Assembly (NCBI GenBank): GCA_025350445.1 | Contig: JANXXV010000423.1 | Coordinates: 1-5,934 of the forward strand | Direction: 5' to 3' | Source of the DNA: Bryobacteraceae bacterium | GTDB lineage: Bacteria > Acidobacteriota > Terriglobia > Bryobacterales > Bryobacteraceae | Length of the DNA stretch: 5,934 bases | In this document: in pieces, positions 1 through 5,667 of the stretch | Numbering within the stretch: the stretch's first letter is position 1 | Layout: each line of letters opens with the position of its first letter | Notes under the pieces: generated by a model | The model's database searches: none | What the model saw: the letters and a program-made list of their open reading frames with translations, nothing else | Told to the model about the DNA's origin: nothing | Program-made: the position numbers and the translations under genes

Positions 1-1501
<1,501 letters not shown>

Positions 1502-1502
1502 T

Positions 1503-1520
1503 TAATTAGTCGGAATTATG
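1503..1520 (-). promoter_or_regulatory. Possible katG promoter -10 with overlapping inverted repeat
   Basis: On the minus strand CATAAT (1515-1520, five of six matches to the consensus -10) lies about 22 bases before the predicted first transcribed base to ATG gap, with the AGAGG ribosome site between. It overlaps a perfect 5-base inverted repeat, TAATT-N6-AATTA (1503-1518), which could bind a regulator. No acceptable -35 hexamer is found 16-18 bases upstream, so activator dependence or read-through from perR are alternatives. This AT-rich stretch starts where similarity to the catalase remnant ends, so it may have arrived with katG. Confidence 0.35.
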
Positions 1521-1716
1521 ACGAACTTCTGATATCGCGCGTGATGGAGAACGTTCCAAATGCGCCCCGGGATGCGCCCGCGATTCTGTCGATCCAGCCT
1601 TTCGAGAAGCTGGTAGTCCCGCATCTACAGCGGGCCGCTCGGCCAGATGTCATCGAATTCCGATTGCCGGCGATTGGCGCGCCGGCGCTGGTGGTGAGAA
1701 TCGGATTATCCGGCAT
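1516..1716 (-). pseudogene. Remnant of monofunctional haem catalase (katA-like), 5' end only
   Basis: The first codons read MPDNPILTTSAGAPIAGN followed by RNSMTSG, a clear match to the N-terminus of clade 3 catalases (LTTS.GAP...NQNSMTAG). After TSG the match continues in another frame as PSGPL, a TAG stop, then MRDYQLLERL and RGRIP, aligned with the family GPxGPLLLQDYQLLEKL...RERIP. It then returns to the first frame as GAFGTFSITRDI, matching GAFGTF.VTHDI. This implies a single-base deletion, a nonsense codon and a deletion of about 26 bases that removes the usual ERVVHAKGA segment, including the distal catalytic histidine. Similarity stops near 1531 and the rest of the roughly 480-residue enzyme is absent. 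The ribosome site GGAGA is still present upstream of the ATG at 1716, 27 bases after the perR stop, so this was probably the second gene of a perR-katA operon. A 66-codon reading frame survives but mixes frames and cannot make a catalase. Confidence 0.85.
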
Positions 1717-1743
1717 TCTGGTTTCTCCGTCGGCAAATCAATT

Positions 1744-2217
1744 TCAACTGACTGCTTTCGACTTCTTCCGGCGCGCGGTTTGGCAGCTCTTGCACTCGCC
1801 GACAAACTCCACCCGGCATTGCTTGATCGAGAAACCCGCGGGCAACTCTCTCGCTGGTAACCTAACCGGCTCCATCGCCGATTCTTTAATATCGAAGATC
1901 GCTTTACACGAGGAACAGACCAGGTGATGATGCGGGGTCATGTTCGATTCGAGGCGCAGCGAGCCGTGATGGAGCGTAACTTCCTTGAGGACTCCGGAAT
2001 CCAGAAACGTCTTTACGTTCTTGTAAATGGTGCCCAGGGAAATAGAGGGTATCCGCTGCCTGACCTGCCCGTAGATCAACTCCGGGGTTGGATGTTCACG
2101 CGAATCGACAACGGCTTCGTAGATGACTTGACGCTGGAAGGTAAAGGCGAGGCCTTGTTCCTTACAGCGGCGGCGGAAGTCGTCGAGGGCTTGCGTACGC
2201 AGGTCCGGCATAGACAC
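1744..2217 (-). CDS. perR: Fur-family peroxide-responsive transcriptional repressor, PerR-like
   Basis: A 157-residue Fur-superfamily protein: winged-helix DNA-binding domain (about residues 10-85, recognition helix around SLGTIYKNVKTF) and a C-terminal metal-binding dimerisation domain. Regulatory metal ligands of the PerR type are all placed: His42, Glu90, His96, His98 and Asp109 (numbered from GTG at 2217). Asp109 aligns with Asp104 of Bacillus PerR; Asp rather than Glu here is associated with H2O2 sensing by histidine oxidation. Glu90 replaces the usual PerR Asp85, and Lys66 stands where Bacillus PerR has Asn and Fur has Arg, so the DNA specificity is not certain. Structural zinc cysteines are Cys101/Cys104 and Cys142/Cys145. 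The gene reads toward a decayed catalase and katG, its likely targets. GTG at 2217 sits at the predicted transcription start; ATG at 2211 is an in-frame alternative with only a weak GAG upstream. A Fur or Zur role is less likely given the neighbours. Confidence 0.9.
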   Translation of the reverse strand: MSMPDLRTQALDDFRRRCKEQGLAFTFQRQVIYEAVVDSREHPTPELIYGQVRQRIPSISLGTIYKNVKTFLDSGVLKEVTLHHGSLRLESNMTPHHHLVCSSCKAIFDIKESAMEPVRLPARELPAGFSIKQCRVEFVGECKSCQTARRKKSKAVS

Positions 2218-2222
2218 TCATT

Positions 2223-2251
2223 ATTAGACAGGAATCATTCTCCAGTGTCAA
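2223..2251 (-). promoter_or_regulatory. Sigma-70-type promoter of perR
   Basis: On the minus strand TTGACA (2246-2251, perfect -35) and TCTAAT (2223-2228, five of six for -10) are separated by exactly 17 bases. The predicted first transcribed base is about 2216, one base from the GTG start codon at 2217, so the mRNA would be leaderless or have a few bases before the ATG at 2211. No Shine-Dalgarno sequence lies near either start, which agrees with this. Confidence 0.75.
2232..2240. promoter_or_regulatory. Candidate PerR operator inside the perR promoter spacer
   Basis: GAATGATTC (minus strand; GAATCATTC on plus) is a perfect odd palindrome with the AAT-N-ATT core found in Bacillus-type Per boxes and related Fur-family sites. 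It sits between the -35 and -10 hexamers of the perR promoter, where binding would block RNA polymerase, so negative autoregulation is inferred. The flanks beyond the nine bases do not pair well, so the site is short compared with a full 15-base box. Confidence 0.45.
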
Positions 2252-2660
2252 GTGTTATCTTTCAGGTGTTATTATCGATCCAACGGACGCCGGATCGCTT
2301 GCACTTTTTACATTGTATTGTGCGCCGGAGGCCGCCCCCAGTTAGTTCCGGGGATCGAGCACCCGATTCCCTCGACCCGGCTGGGATTTGATTGAACCCC
2401 GTGGCCGTTCGTTTTGCAGGGCAGCGAGCGGATCGTTCCGGAAAGAGGCCAAGGTTGGCAATTTGATGAGCTTCTTCCTCAGCGGTGACTGCAAAAATCC
2501 CACGAAGTCCTCCTTGAGGACGTTTTCACTTGGCCGTATAGCCGGCAAACCGTCGAAGTGACTCCGAAACGGCATTGGGGGAAGTTTCATTTTGCATTTG
2601 ACGTTCCGATCTGCCGCATCCGGTTGTCCGATCGCCTTCGACGTTGGAATCAGCCTGGCA
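2252..2660. other. Non-coding spacer upstream of perR
   Basis: No gene is supported in this stretch. Reading frames of up to about 140 codons exist on the minus strand, but the translation is low in family-like features and runs into the antisense of a repeat. No tRNA, terminator with a T-tract or insertion sequence end could be identified. The part just beyond 2252 flanks the perR promoter. Confidence 0.5.
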
Positions 2661-2812
2661 GTTCCAGATGCGTCCGAACTGGGTGCCGAGCTTGGATGGG
2701 CTTGCCGGTTTTCGCAATAGATCTCGGCTGGGAAGAGGGTTATCGTGGTTCGAGCAGCCCCTGTTTTAAGCCGCAAGAGTTCTAAATGCGTCCAGGGTGG
2801 GGAGCCAAATCT
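2661..2812 (+). repeat. Dispersed intergenic repeat, copy 1
   Basis: A 152-base segment matches 3689-3840 in the same orientation. Across the 106 bases from CTTGCCGG to GGGGAGCC I count about 20 mismatches (roughly 80 percent identity), with a one-base indel in the left part. Conserved blocks are TTGGATGGGCTTGCC, GTTTTCGC, TCGTGGTTCGAGC and CTAAATGCGTCCAGG-TGGGGAGCC. The unit is bounded by two related motifs, ATGCGTCCGAACTGGGTGCC at the left and ATGCGTCCAGGGTGGGGAGCC at the right. No intact coding frame is shared: the frame that is open in copy 2 has stops in copy 1. The function is unknown. Confidence 0.8.
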
Positions 2813-2961
2813 TCAATTCTGTCCTAACCCACCGTTCGCGCTTGTGTTCCCCCGAGACCTACTTATCGCCCGCAGCCCTGCTGCGTATGGTGTGGTCTGA
2901 GTTCGGCGTCGCGGTCTTGCGTTATTGCCTGAGAACTTGCGGCCGAGTAGTTCTGCTTCTC
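2813..2961. other. Spacer 3' of the methyltransferase gene
   Basis: No gene seen. A small perfect hairpin, CGCAGC-CCT-GCTGCG (2871-2885), lies about 75 bases past the methyltransferase stop, but it has no T-tract, so it is only a weak terminator candidate. Confidence 0.35.
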
Positions 2962-3576
2962 TCAGAGCAGTTTCTTCCGCAATACCCAGGTGGTCATTGA
3001 GCGTTGATTTTGGACAATCGTGGTCTTCAACGGGTCGGCCAGTTCGCCGCCTAACCGTTCGGCGGCCGAATCGAGCAGCGCTTCGTCCACCAGATACCGC
3101 TCCGAGCCATCCGGGGACTTGTGACGGCGTCCCTGGACGCGTTCCACCCGGCTCTCCATGCCGATCGAGGATCCGACGCGGCAGAAGAAGAGCCCGCCGG
3201 GTTTCAAGACCCGCCACGATCCGTGCAGCATTGACTCGAAATGCCCGTCGTCGCGGGCGAAATGGAGAACGGTGTTGCTGACGACCACATCCGCGCAAGC
3301 ATCGTCGAAAGACATATTTTCGACGGCTTCGACTCGAAAATTCGACTCCGGCAGCGCCGGCGCGAGGGTCCGGGCCAGGGAACGGATGCTATCCACGGCC
3401 GCGGCGTCCGAGTCCGAGGCGTAAACTTCGTACCCTTCCCGCAGGAAGTAGACGAGGTTTCGACCGGAACCGCATCCGGCGTCCAGTATTCGCATTCCGG
3501 GTGAGATGCGGCCTTTCAGAAGCTGGTCGAAAAGATAGATGTCGATCTGGCCGAATTGTTCCTGGAGAGCGGGCAT
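2962..3576 (-). CDS. Class I SAM-dependent methyltransferase
   Basis: A 204-residue soluble protein with a Rossmann-type methyltransferase fold. Motif I is RILDAGCGSGRN (residues 29-40), the glycine-rich SAM-binding loop; the acidic end of strand 2 is Asp55 in VYASDSD; motif IV is ADVVVSNTVLHF (95-106); the post-motif WRVLKPGGLFF (121-131) is typical of the family. The GCGSGRN..YFL..GYEV arrangement resembles TehB-like small-molecule methyltransferases, but TehB activity cannot be claimed and the substrate is unknown. Length and motif order are complete, so the gene looks intact. It stands alone, with more than 390 bases on the 5' side and about 700 bases before perR on the 3' side, and it is flanked by the two copies of a 152-base direct repeat. 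No Shine-Dalgarno sequence precedes the ATG at 3576; a TTGACG hexamer (minus strand, 3613-3618) is a possible -35 with only a poor -10. Confidence 0.88.
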   Translation of the reverse strand: MPALQEQFGQIDIYLFDQLLKGRISPGMRILDAGCGSGRNLVYFLREGYEVYASDSDAAAVDSIRSLARTLAPALPESNFRVEAVENMSFDDACADVVVSNTVLHFARDDGHFESMLHGSWRVLKPGGLFFCRVGSSIGMESRVERVQGRRHKSPDGSERYLVDEALLDSAAERLGGELADPLKTTIVQNQRSMTTWVLRKKLL

Positions 3577-3591
3577 GGATAGTGATACAAA

Positions 3592-3602
3592 CCTAGCCTA
3601 GG
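3592..3602. promoter_or_regulatory. Palindrome CCTAGCCTAGG upstream of methyltransferase
   Basis: A perfect 11-base odd palindrome (CCTAG-C-CTAGG) lies 15 bases before the methyltransferase start, between a possible -35 (TTGACG, 3613-3618 minus) and the ATG. The position would suit an operator. Nothing else supports regulation, and a short palindrome can arise by chance. Confidence 0.25.
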
Positions 3603-3688
3603 GGATCGGTGGCGTCAACTCTGTGTTTTGGGTTTTGTGAAAATGTTGTTCTATGAAATCTCTATGCTGCCCTCGTCCCCGCCCGGGC

Positions 3689-3840
3689 GTTGCCAGGCGC
3701 ATCCAAACCGGGCGCCCATCTTGGATGGGCTTGCCTGTTTTCGCCGTGGCTCTCAGTGGGGGAAAGGGTTGTCGTGGTTCGAGCGGACCCGGTTTCAGGC
3801 CGCGAGGGTCCTAAATGCGTCCAGGATGGGGAGCCGATCT
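3689..3840 (+). repeat. Dispersed intergenic repeat, copy 2
   Basis: Second copy of the 152-base repeat at 2661-2812, same orientation and same length. It carries the same paired boundary motifs, GCGCATCCAAACCGGGCGCC at the left and ATGCGTCCAGGATGGGGAGCC at the right. Similarity to copy 1 stops just past GCCGAT, but weaker similarity to 5557-5640 continues to the right (see 3841-3921). Confidence 0.8.
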
Positions 3841-3921
3841 GTCCTGCATTGACAACACAGGCTGAGCCGAGGCCAAGCCGTGAAGTTCCTTGTATTCAGG
3901 TTCGAGTCCTCGCTGGGCCTA
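3841..3921 (+). repeat. Right-hand extension of the repeat, matching 5558-5640
   Basis: From the end of copy 2, similarity with the right-edge spacer continues at low identity and nearly equal spacing. The best block is AAGTTCCTTGTATTCAGG.. (3882 on) against AAGCCCTTTAACTTCAAG.. (5606 on), where I count 23 of 35 identical positions. It ends in GGTTCGAGTCCTCGCTGGG, which looks like a tRNA T-arm, but no tRNA cloverleaf can be built around it. Confidence 0.45.
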
Positions 3922-3941
3922 AAGCGATCCTGAAGTTGTTG

Positions 3942-3963
3942 GTGCGGGTAGCCGTACCAGCAC
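3942..3963 (-). terminator. Hairpin directly behind vapC of module 1
   Basis: GTGC-G-GGTA-GCCG-TACC-A-GCAC (plus strand) folds into an eight-pair stem with one internal mismatch and a four-base loop. It begins seven bases after the vapC stop codon on the minus strand. There is no T-tract, so it may be a Rho-assisted end, an mRNA-stabilising stem, or chance. Confidence 0.4.
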
Positions 3964-3969
3964 GAGACC

Positions 3970-4380
3970 TTAACTAACGAACGGATCGACGATGCGCACG
4001 CCGGCATTTACAAAATCAGCACGGTTTCGCGTGACGACCGCCAGACTGTGGACGACTGCCGTCGCCGCGATGAGGCTATCCTTGATCGGCATGGCTTTAC
4101 CGCGTGTGCGAAGACGCGCCAGCAGTTCCGCCCATTTCAGTCCGGTGTCTGCGTCCCAGGGCAGACAGTGGAGACGCCCAACCCCTGCGTCGAACCAGCG
4201 TTCCAGAGCGGTCCGCTTCCTTCCGTTGGGAAGAATGAGTATCCCGAATCGCAGTTCGCCGAGAATGACGGGATCGACGGCGATGTCGGGCTCATGTGCG
4301 CGAAGCCATGCCACGACACGCGGGTCGGGTGTTGGCTTCGTTGGCTCGCTCAGAACGTTGGCGTCGACCAGGTACTTCAC
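3970..4380 (-). CDS. vapC: PIN-domain ribonuclease toxin VapC (module 1)
   Basis: A 136-residue PIN-domain toxin of the VapC/FitB type, expected to cleave RNA with Mg2+ or Mn2+ and to be neutralised by the VapB encoded just before it. Catalytic acids are in place: Asp6 in YLVDANVLSE, Glu42 in ILGELRFG, Asp101 in PIKDSLIAA, and the fourth-acid region TRNRADF (Asp122). The C-terminus GVRIVDPF is typical. The length is normal and there is no frameshift, so the toxin is probably active. The start is GTG at 4380, overlapping the antitoxin stop as GTGA (four bases), which indicates translational coupling. Expression is expected from the antitoxin promoter, under control of the VapBC complex. Confidence 0.93.
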   Translation of the reverse strand: MKYLVDANVLSEPTKPTPDPRVVAWLRAHEPDIAVDPVILGELRFGILILPNGRKRTALERWFDAGVGRLHCLPWDADTGLKWAELLARLRTRGKAMPIKDSLIAATAVVHSLAVVTRNRADFVNAGVRIVDPFVS

Positions 4381-4607
4381 AGCGCGTCCGTCGACTCAGA
4401 GTCGATAGGGACGAAGAACTCTTTCCGTGGACAAGCGAGCAGCCAGTCGATGGCGCCCTCGTTCGGCGGAGCCGCACGCCGCACGAGGCGATAGTCCCCG
4501 CGATCGAGACGTTCGACGTCGAACTCCTGTCCCGGTTCGACACGGTCCATCTGCCGGAACTCCGCCGGCAGAACGATCTGGCCCTTGGAGGAGATGGTTG
4601 TCTTCAT
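4377..4607 (-). CDS. vapB: AbrB/SpoVT-fold antitoxin VapB (module 1)
   Basis: A 76-residue antitoxin. The N-terminal MKTTISSKGQIVLPAEFR begins the swapped-hairpin DNA-binding fold (about residues 1-47). The acidic and aromatic tail, with IDWLLACPRKEFFVPI then SESTDAL, is of the kind that wraps the PIN toxin and blocks its active site. The ATG at 4607 is chosen because the fold starts there; an upstream in-frame TTG at 4643 would lie in the -35 element. No Shine-Dalgarno sequence is present: the bases before the ATG read ACCTCC, the opposite of one. The predicted transcription start falls on the A of the ATG. The gene overlaps vapC by four bases. Confidence 0.92.
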   Translation of the reverse strand: MKTTISSKGQIVLPAEFRQMDRVEPGQEFDVERLDRGDYRLVRRAAPPNEGAIDWLLACPRKEFFVPIDSESTDAL

Positions 4608-4609
4608 GG

Positions 4610-4630
4610 AGGTAAGATACCGTCTTACCT
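4610..4630. promoter_or_regulatory. Inverted-repeat operator of vapBC module 1
   Basis: AGGTAAGA-TACCG-TCTTACCT is a perfect 8-base inverted repeat with a five-base centre, two bases upstream of the vapB ATG. It covers the -10 element, so binding by VapB or the VapBC complex would shut off the promoter. This is the usual place for autoregulatory sites of AbrB-type antitoxins; binding here is inferred. Confidence 0.65.
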
Positions 4631-4643
4631 GCCACAATGTCAA
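4614..4643 (-). promoter_or_regulatory. Promoter of vapBC module 1, leaderless layout
   Basis: On the minus strand TTGACA (4638-4643, perfect -35) and TATCTT (4614-4619, four of six for -10) are 18 bases apart. Six bases separate the -10 from the ATG at 4607, so the expected first transcribed base is the A of the start codon. Confidence 0.6.
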
Positions 4644-4721
4644 GCACTACGCGCAGGGAGCTACAACAGCATCAGTGACCGGAAAACCACCCGGAGCGGC
4701 GCTGTCGAACATACGACGTGA

Positions 4722-4750
4722 GTTCGAAACGCATGCACGACGGGGAGACA
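4722..4750 (+). repeat. Short repeat motif between the two TA modules
   Basis: AGTTCGAAACGC (4721-4732) is identical to 5526-5537, and the next bases keep CAC and GGGGAG at the same spacing (GTTCGAAACGC.T.CAC.A.GGGGAG). This is the same motif that closes the larger repeats at 2812 and 3838. Here it stands alone in the divergent spacer, 59 bases before the module 2 start codon. Confidence 0.5.
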
Positions 4751-4793
4751 AAACGAAGGAGCCGGCGACAAACAGCGGCGTTTTGTGCGCTTA

Positions 4794-4802
4794 TGCTATT
4801 AT
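4794..4802 (+). promoter_or_regulatory. Extended -10 promoter of vapBC module 2, leaderless layout
   Basis: TGC-TATTAT gives an extended -10 (TGn followed by a five-of-six hexamer at 4797-4802). No -35 hexamer is visible at 16-18 bases, which the TG extension can compensate for. Six bases (GTTGTT) separate the -10 from GTG at 4809, placing the expected transcription start on the G of the start codon. There is no Shine-Dalgarno sequence. Confidence 0.6.
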
Positions 4803-4808
4803 GTTGTT

Positions 4809-5033
4809 GTGCGAACCACGCTCGACATCTCAGATGAGGCTTTCTACATCGCCAAGGCCATCGCCCGGGATCAGAACCGCAGCCTCGGACGAGTGGTTGG
4901 CGACCTCATCCTGCAATCGTCGAAAGGGGCGAAAGGCGCATCGATAGAGATGAGTGATTACGGATTTCCCACTTTCCGTTGCGCGCGGCCCGTAACCACC
5001 GAAGACGTCAAAGCTCTCGATGACGAAGAGTAA
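4809..5033 (+). CDS. vapB: VapB-type antitoxin, ribbon-helix-helix-like (module 2)
   Basis: A 74-residue antitoxin. The N-terminus VRTTLDISDEAFYIAKAIA then RDQNRSLGRVVGDLI has the short strand plus two helices of ribbon-helix-helix VapB proteins (strand at residues 2-7, helices about 9-21 and 26-35). The tail has the motif YGFPTF and an acidic end (VKALDDEE) that probably binds the toxin. GTG at 4809 is preferred because the domain begins there and the -10 element lies six bases upstream; an ATG at 4785 would add eight residues unlike the family and would lie upstream of the -10. It overlaps the toxin gene by 14 bases, so the two are translationally linked. It belongs to a different antitoxin fold from that of module 1, so cross-neutralisation between modules is not expected. 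Confidence 0.9.
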   Translation: MRTTLDISDEAFYIAKAIARDQNRSLGRVVGDLILQSSKGAKGASIEMSDYGFPTFRCARPVTTEDVKALDDEE

Positions 5034-5424
5034 GGTCTACCTGCTGGACTCTAATGTCCTCATCGCACTGGCGACGCCCGAACACAGTCTGAACGCGCGC
5101 GCGGCAGCGTGGTTCCGCAAGGGGCACCGGTTTGCAACATGCCCCATCACGCAAGGCGCGCTTTTCCGGTTCCACTTGCGCGCCGGTGTGGAGGCGACGG
5201 CGGAATCCGCAAAGCTTTTGCTTGAATCCATTTCCGGCCTCCCGCGGCACGAATTCTGGCCTGACGATGTTTCTTATCTCGACATGCCAACCACGGGAAT
5301 CGCCGGGCATAGGCAGGTCACCGACGCTTACCTTGTGCTGTTGGCGCGGAAACACGGCGCTTCCGTAGCCACTATGGACCAGGCGCTGGCTGCTGTTCAC
5401 GCCGCAACCACTCTCCTTGCATAG
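5020..5424 (+). CDS. vapC: PIN-domain ribonuclease toxin VapC (module 2)
   Basis: A 134-residue PIN-domain toxin, full length. Motifs: Asp10 and Asn12 in YLLDSNVLIAL; TCPITQGALFR (40-50), the second conserved block, with Gln45 where many VapCs carry the catalytic Glu; GHRQVTDAYLVLLA (96-109) with Asp102; and VATMDQAL with Asp120. The GHRQVTDAYL block marks a subfamily different from that of module 1. Gln at this place seems to occur in other members of this subfamily (recalled from the family, not checked), so the substitution need not mean loss of activity. The ATG at 5020 lies inside the antitoxin gene, giving a 14-base overlap. A strong hairpin follows one base after the stop. Confidence 0.92.
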   Translation: MTKSKVYLLDSNVLIALATPEHSLNARAAAWFRKGHRFATCPITQGALFRFHLRAGVEATAESAKLLLESISGLPRHEFWPDDVSYLDMPTTGIAGHRQVTDAYLVLLARKHGASVATMDQALAAVHAATTLLA

Positions 5425-5449
5425 CGCCGGTCCGTTCCGCGGATCGGCG
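5425..5449 (+). terminator. Strong hairpin directly behind vapC of module 2
   Basis: CGCCGGTCCG-TTCCG-CGGATCGGCG forms a ten-pair stem (nine Watson-Crick pairs, one G-U) with a five-base loop, directly after the TAG at 5422-5424. It is not followed by a T-tract, so it is not a classical intrinsic terminator. It could end or stabilise the vapBC message. Confidence 0.5.
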
Positions 5450-5489
5450 TCGCGGCTCAGGCAGCCGCAAGCACTTGAATGTACTGGAA

Positions 5490-5515
5490 GGCCGCCCTAA
5501 TCTCAGGCGGCGGCC
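5490..5515. repeat. GC-rich inverted repeat
   Basis: GGCCGCC (5490-5496) and GGCGGCC (5509-5515) are perfect reverse complements with a 12-base loop; a second register pairs GCCGCC with GGCGGC (5506-5511). There is no T-tract. It lies in the spacer 3' of module 2, just left of the diverged repeat. Confidence 0.35.
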
Positions 5516-5526
5516 AAGCCAACAAA

Positions 5527-5640
5527 GTTCGAAACGCTTCCACAATGGGGAGCCGATTTTCATCCTCTTGAGAGCGTTGGGCTGCCTGGAAACCGCAAAA
5601 GCTAAGCCCTTTAACTTCAAGTTAGAATCCTGACCGGGTA
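5527..5640 (+). repeat. Diverged partial copy 3 of the intergenic repeat
   Basis: GTTCGAAACGCTTCCACAAT followed by GGGGAGCCGAT (5527-5557) matches the right boundary motif of copies 1 and 2 (CTAAATGCGTCCAGGATGGGGAGCCGAT). Weak similarity to 3841-3921 continues to about 5640. The left 110 bases of the full repeat are not recognisable here. With copy 2 it flanks the double TA locus. Confidence 0.5.
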
Positions 5641-5667
5641 TGGCACCTGACAGAAAAGCCGGTAGCA

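Noticed and set aside
2342..2776. A 144-codon minus-strand frame in the spacer upstream of perR
   Set aside because: No family motif and no ribosome site, and its first part is the antisense of repeat copy 1, which has no preserved frame in copy 2.
2871..2885. Hairpin CGCAGC-CCT-GCTGCG as methyltransferase terminator
   Set aside because: Short stem, no T-tract and about 75 bases beyond the stop; noted only as a weak candidate within the spacer.
2661..3840. CRISPR array or composite transposon
   Set aside because: The repeats are too long, too few and too diverged for CRISPR, and no transposase or terminal inverted repeats are present.
3840..3925. Possible tRNA gene around the T-arm-like GGTTCGAGTCC
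   Set aside because: The T stem has mismatches, and no acceptor, D or anticodon arms could be found upstream.
3628..3977. Small plus-strand frames within repeat copy 2
   Set aside because: The corresponding frame in copy 1 is interrupted by stops and there is no ribosome site, so coding is not preserved.
4608..4643. A longer N-terminus for vapB module 1 beginning at TTG 4643
   Set aside because: It would place the start codon inside the -35 hexamer and add 12 residues before the AbrB fold.
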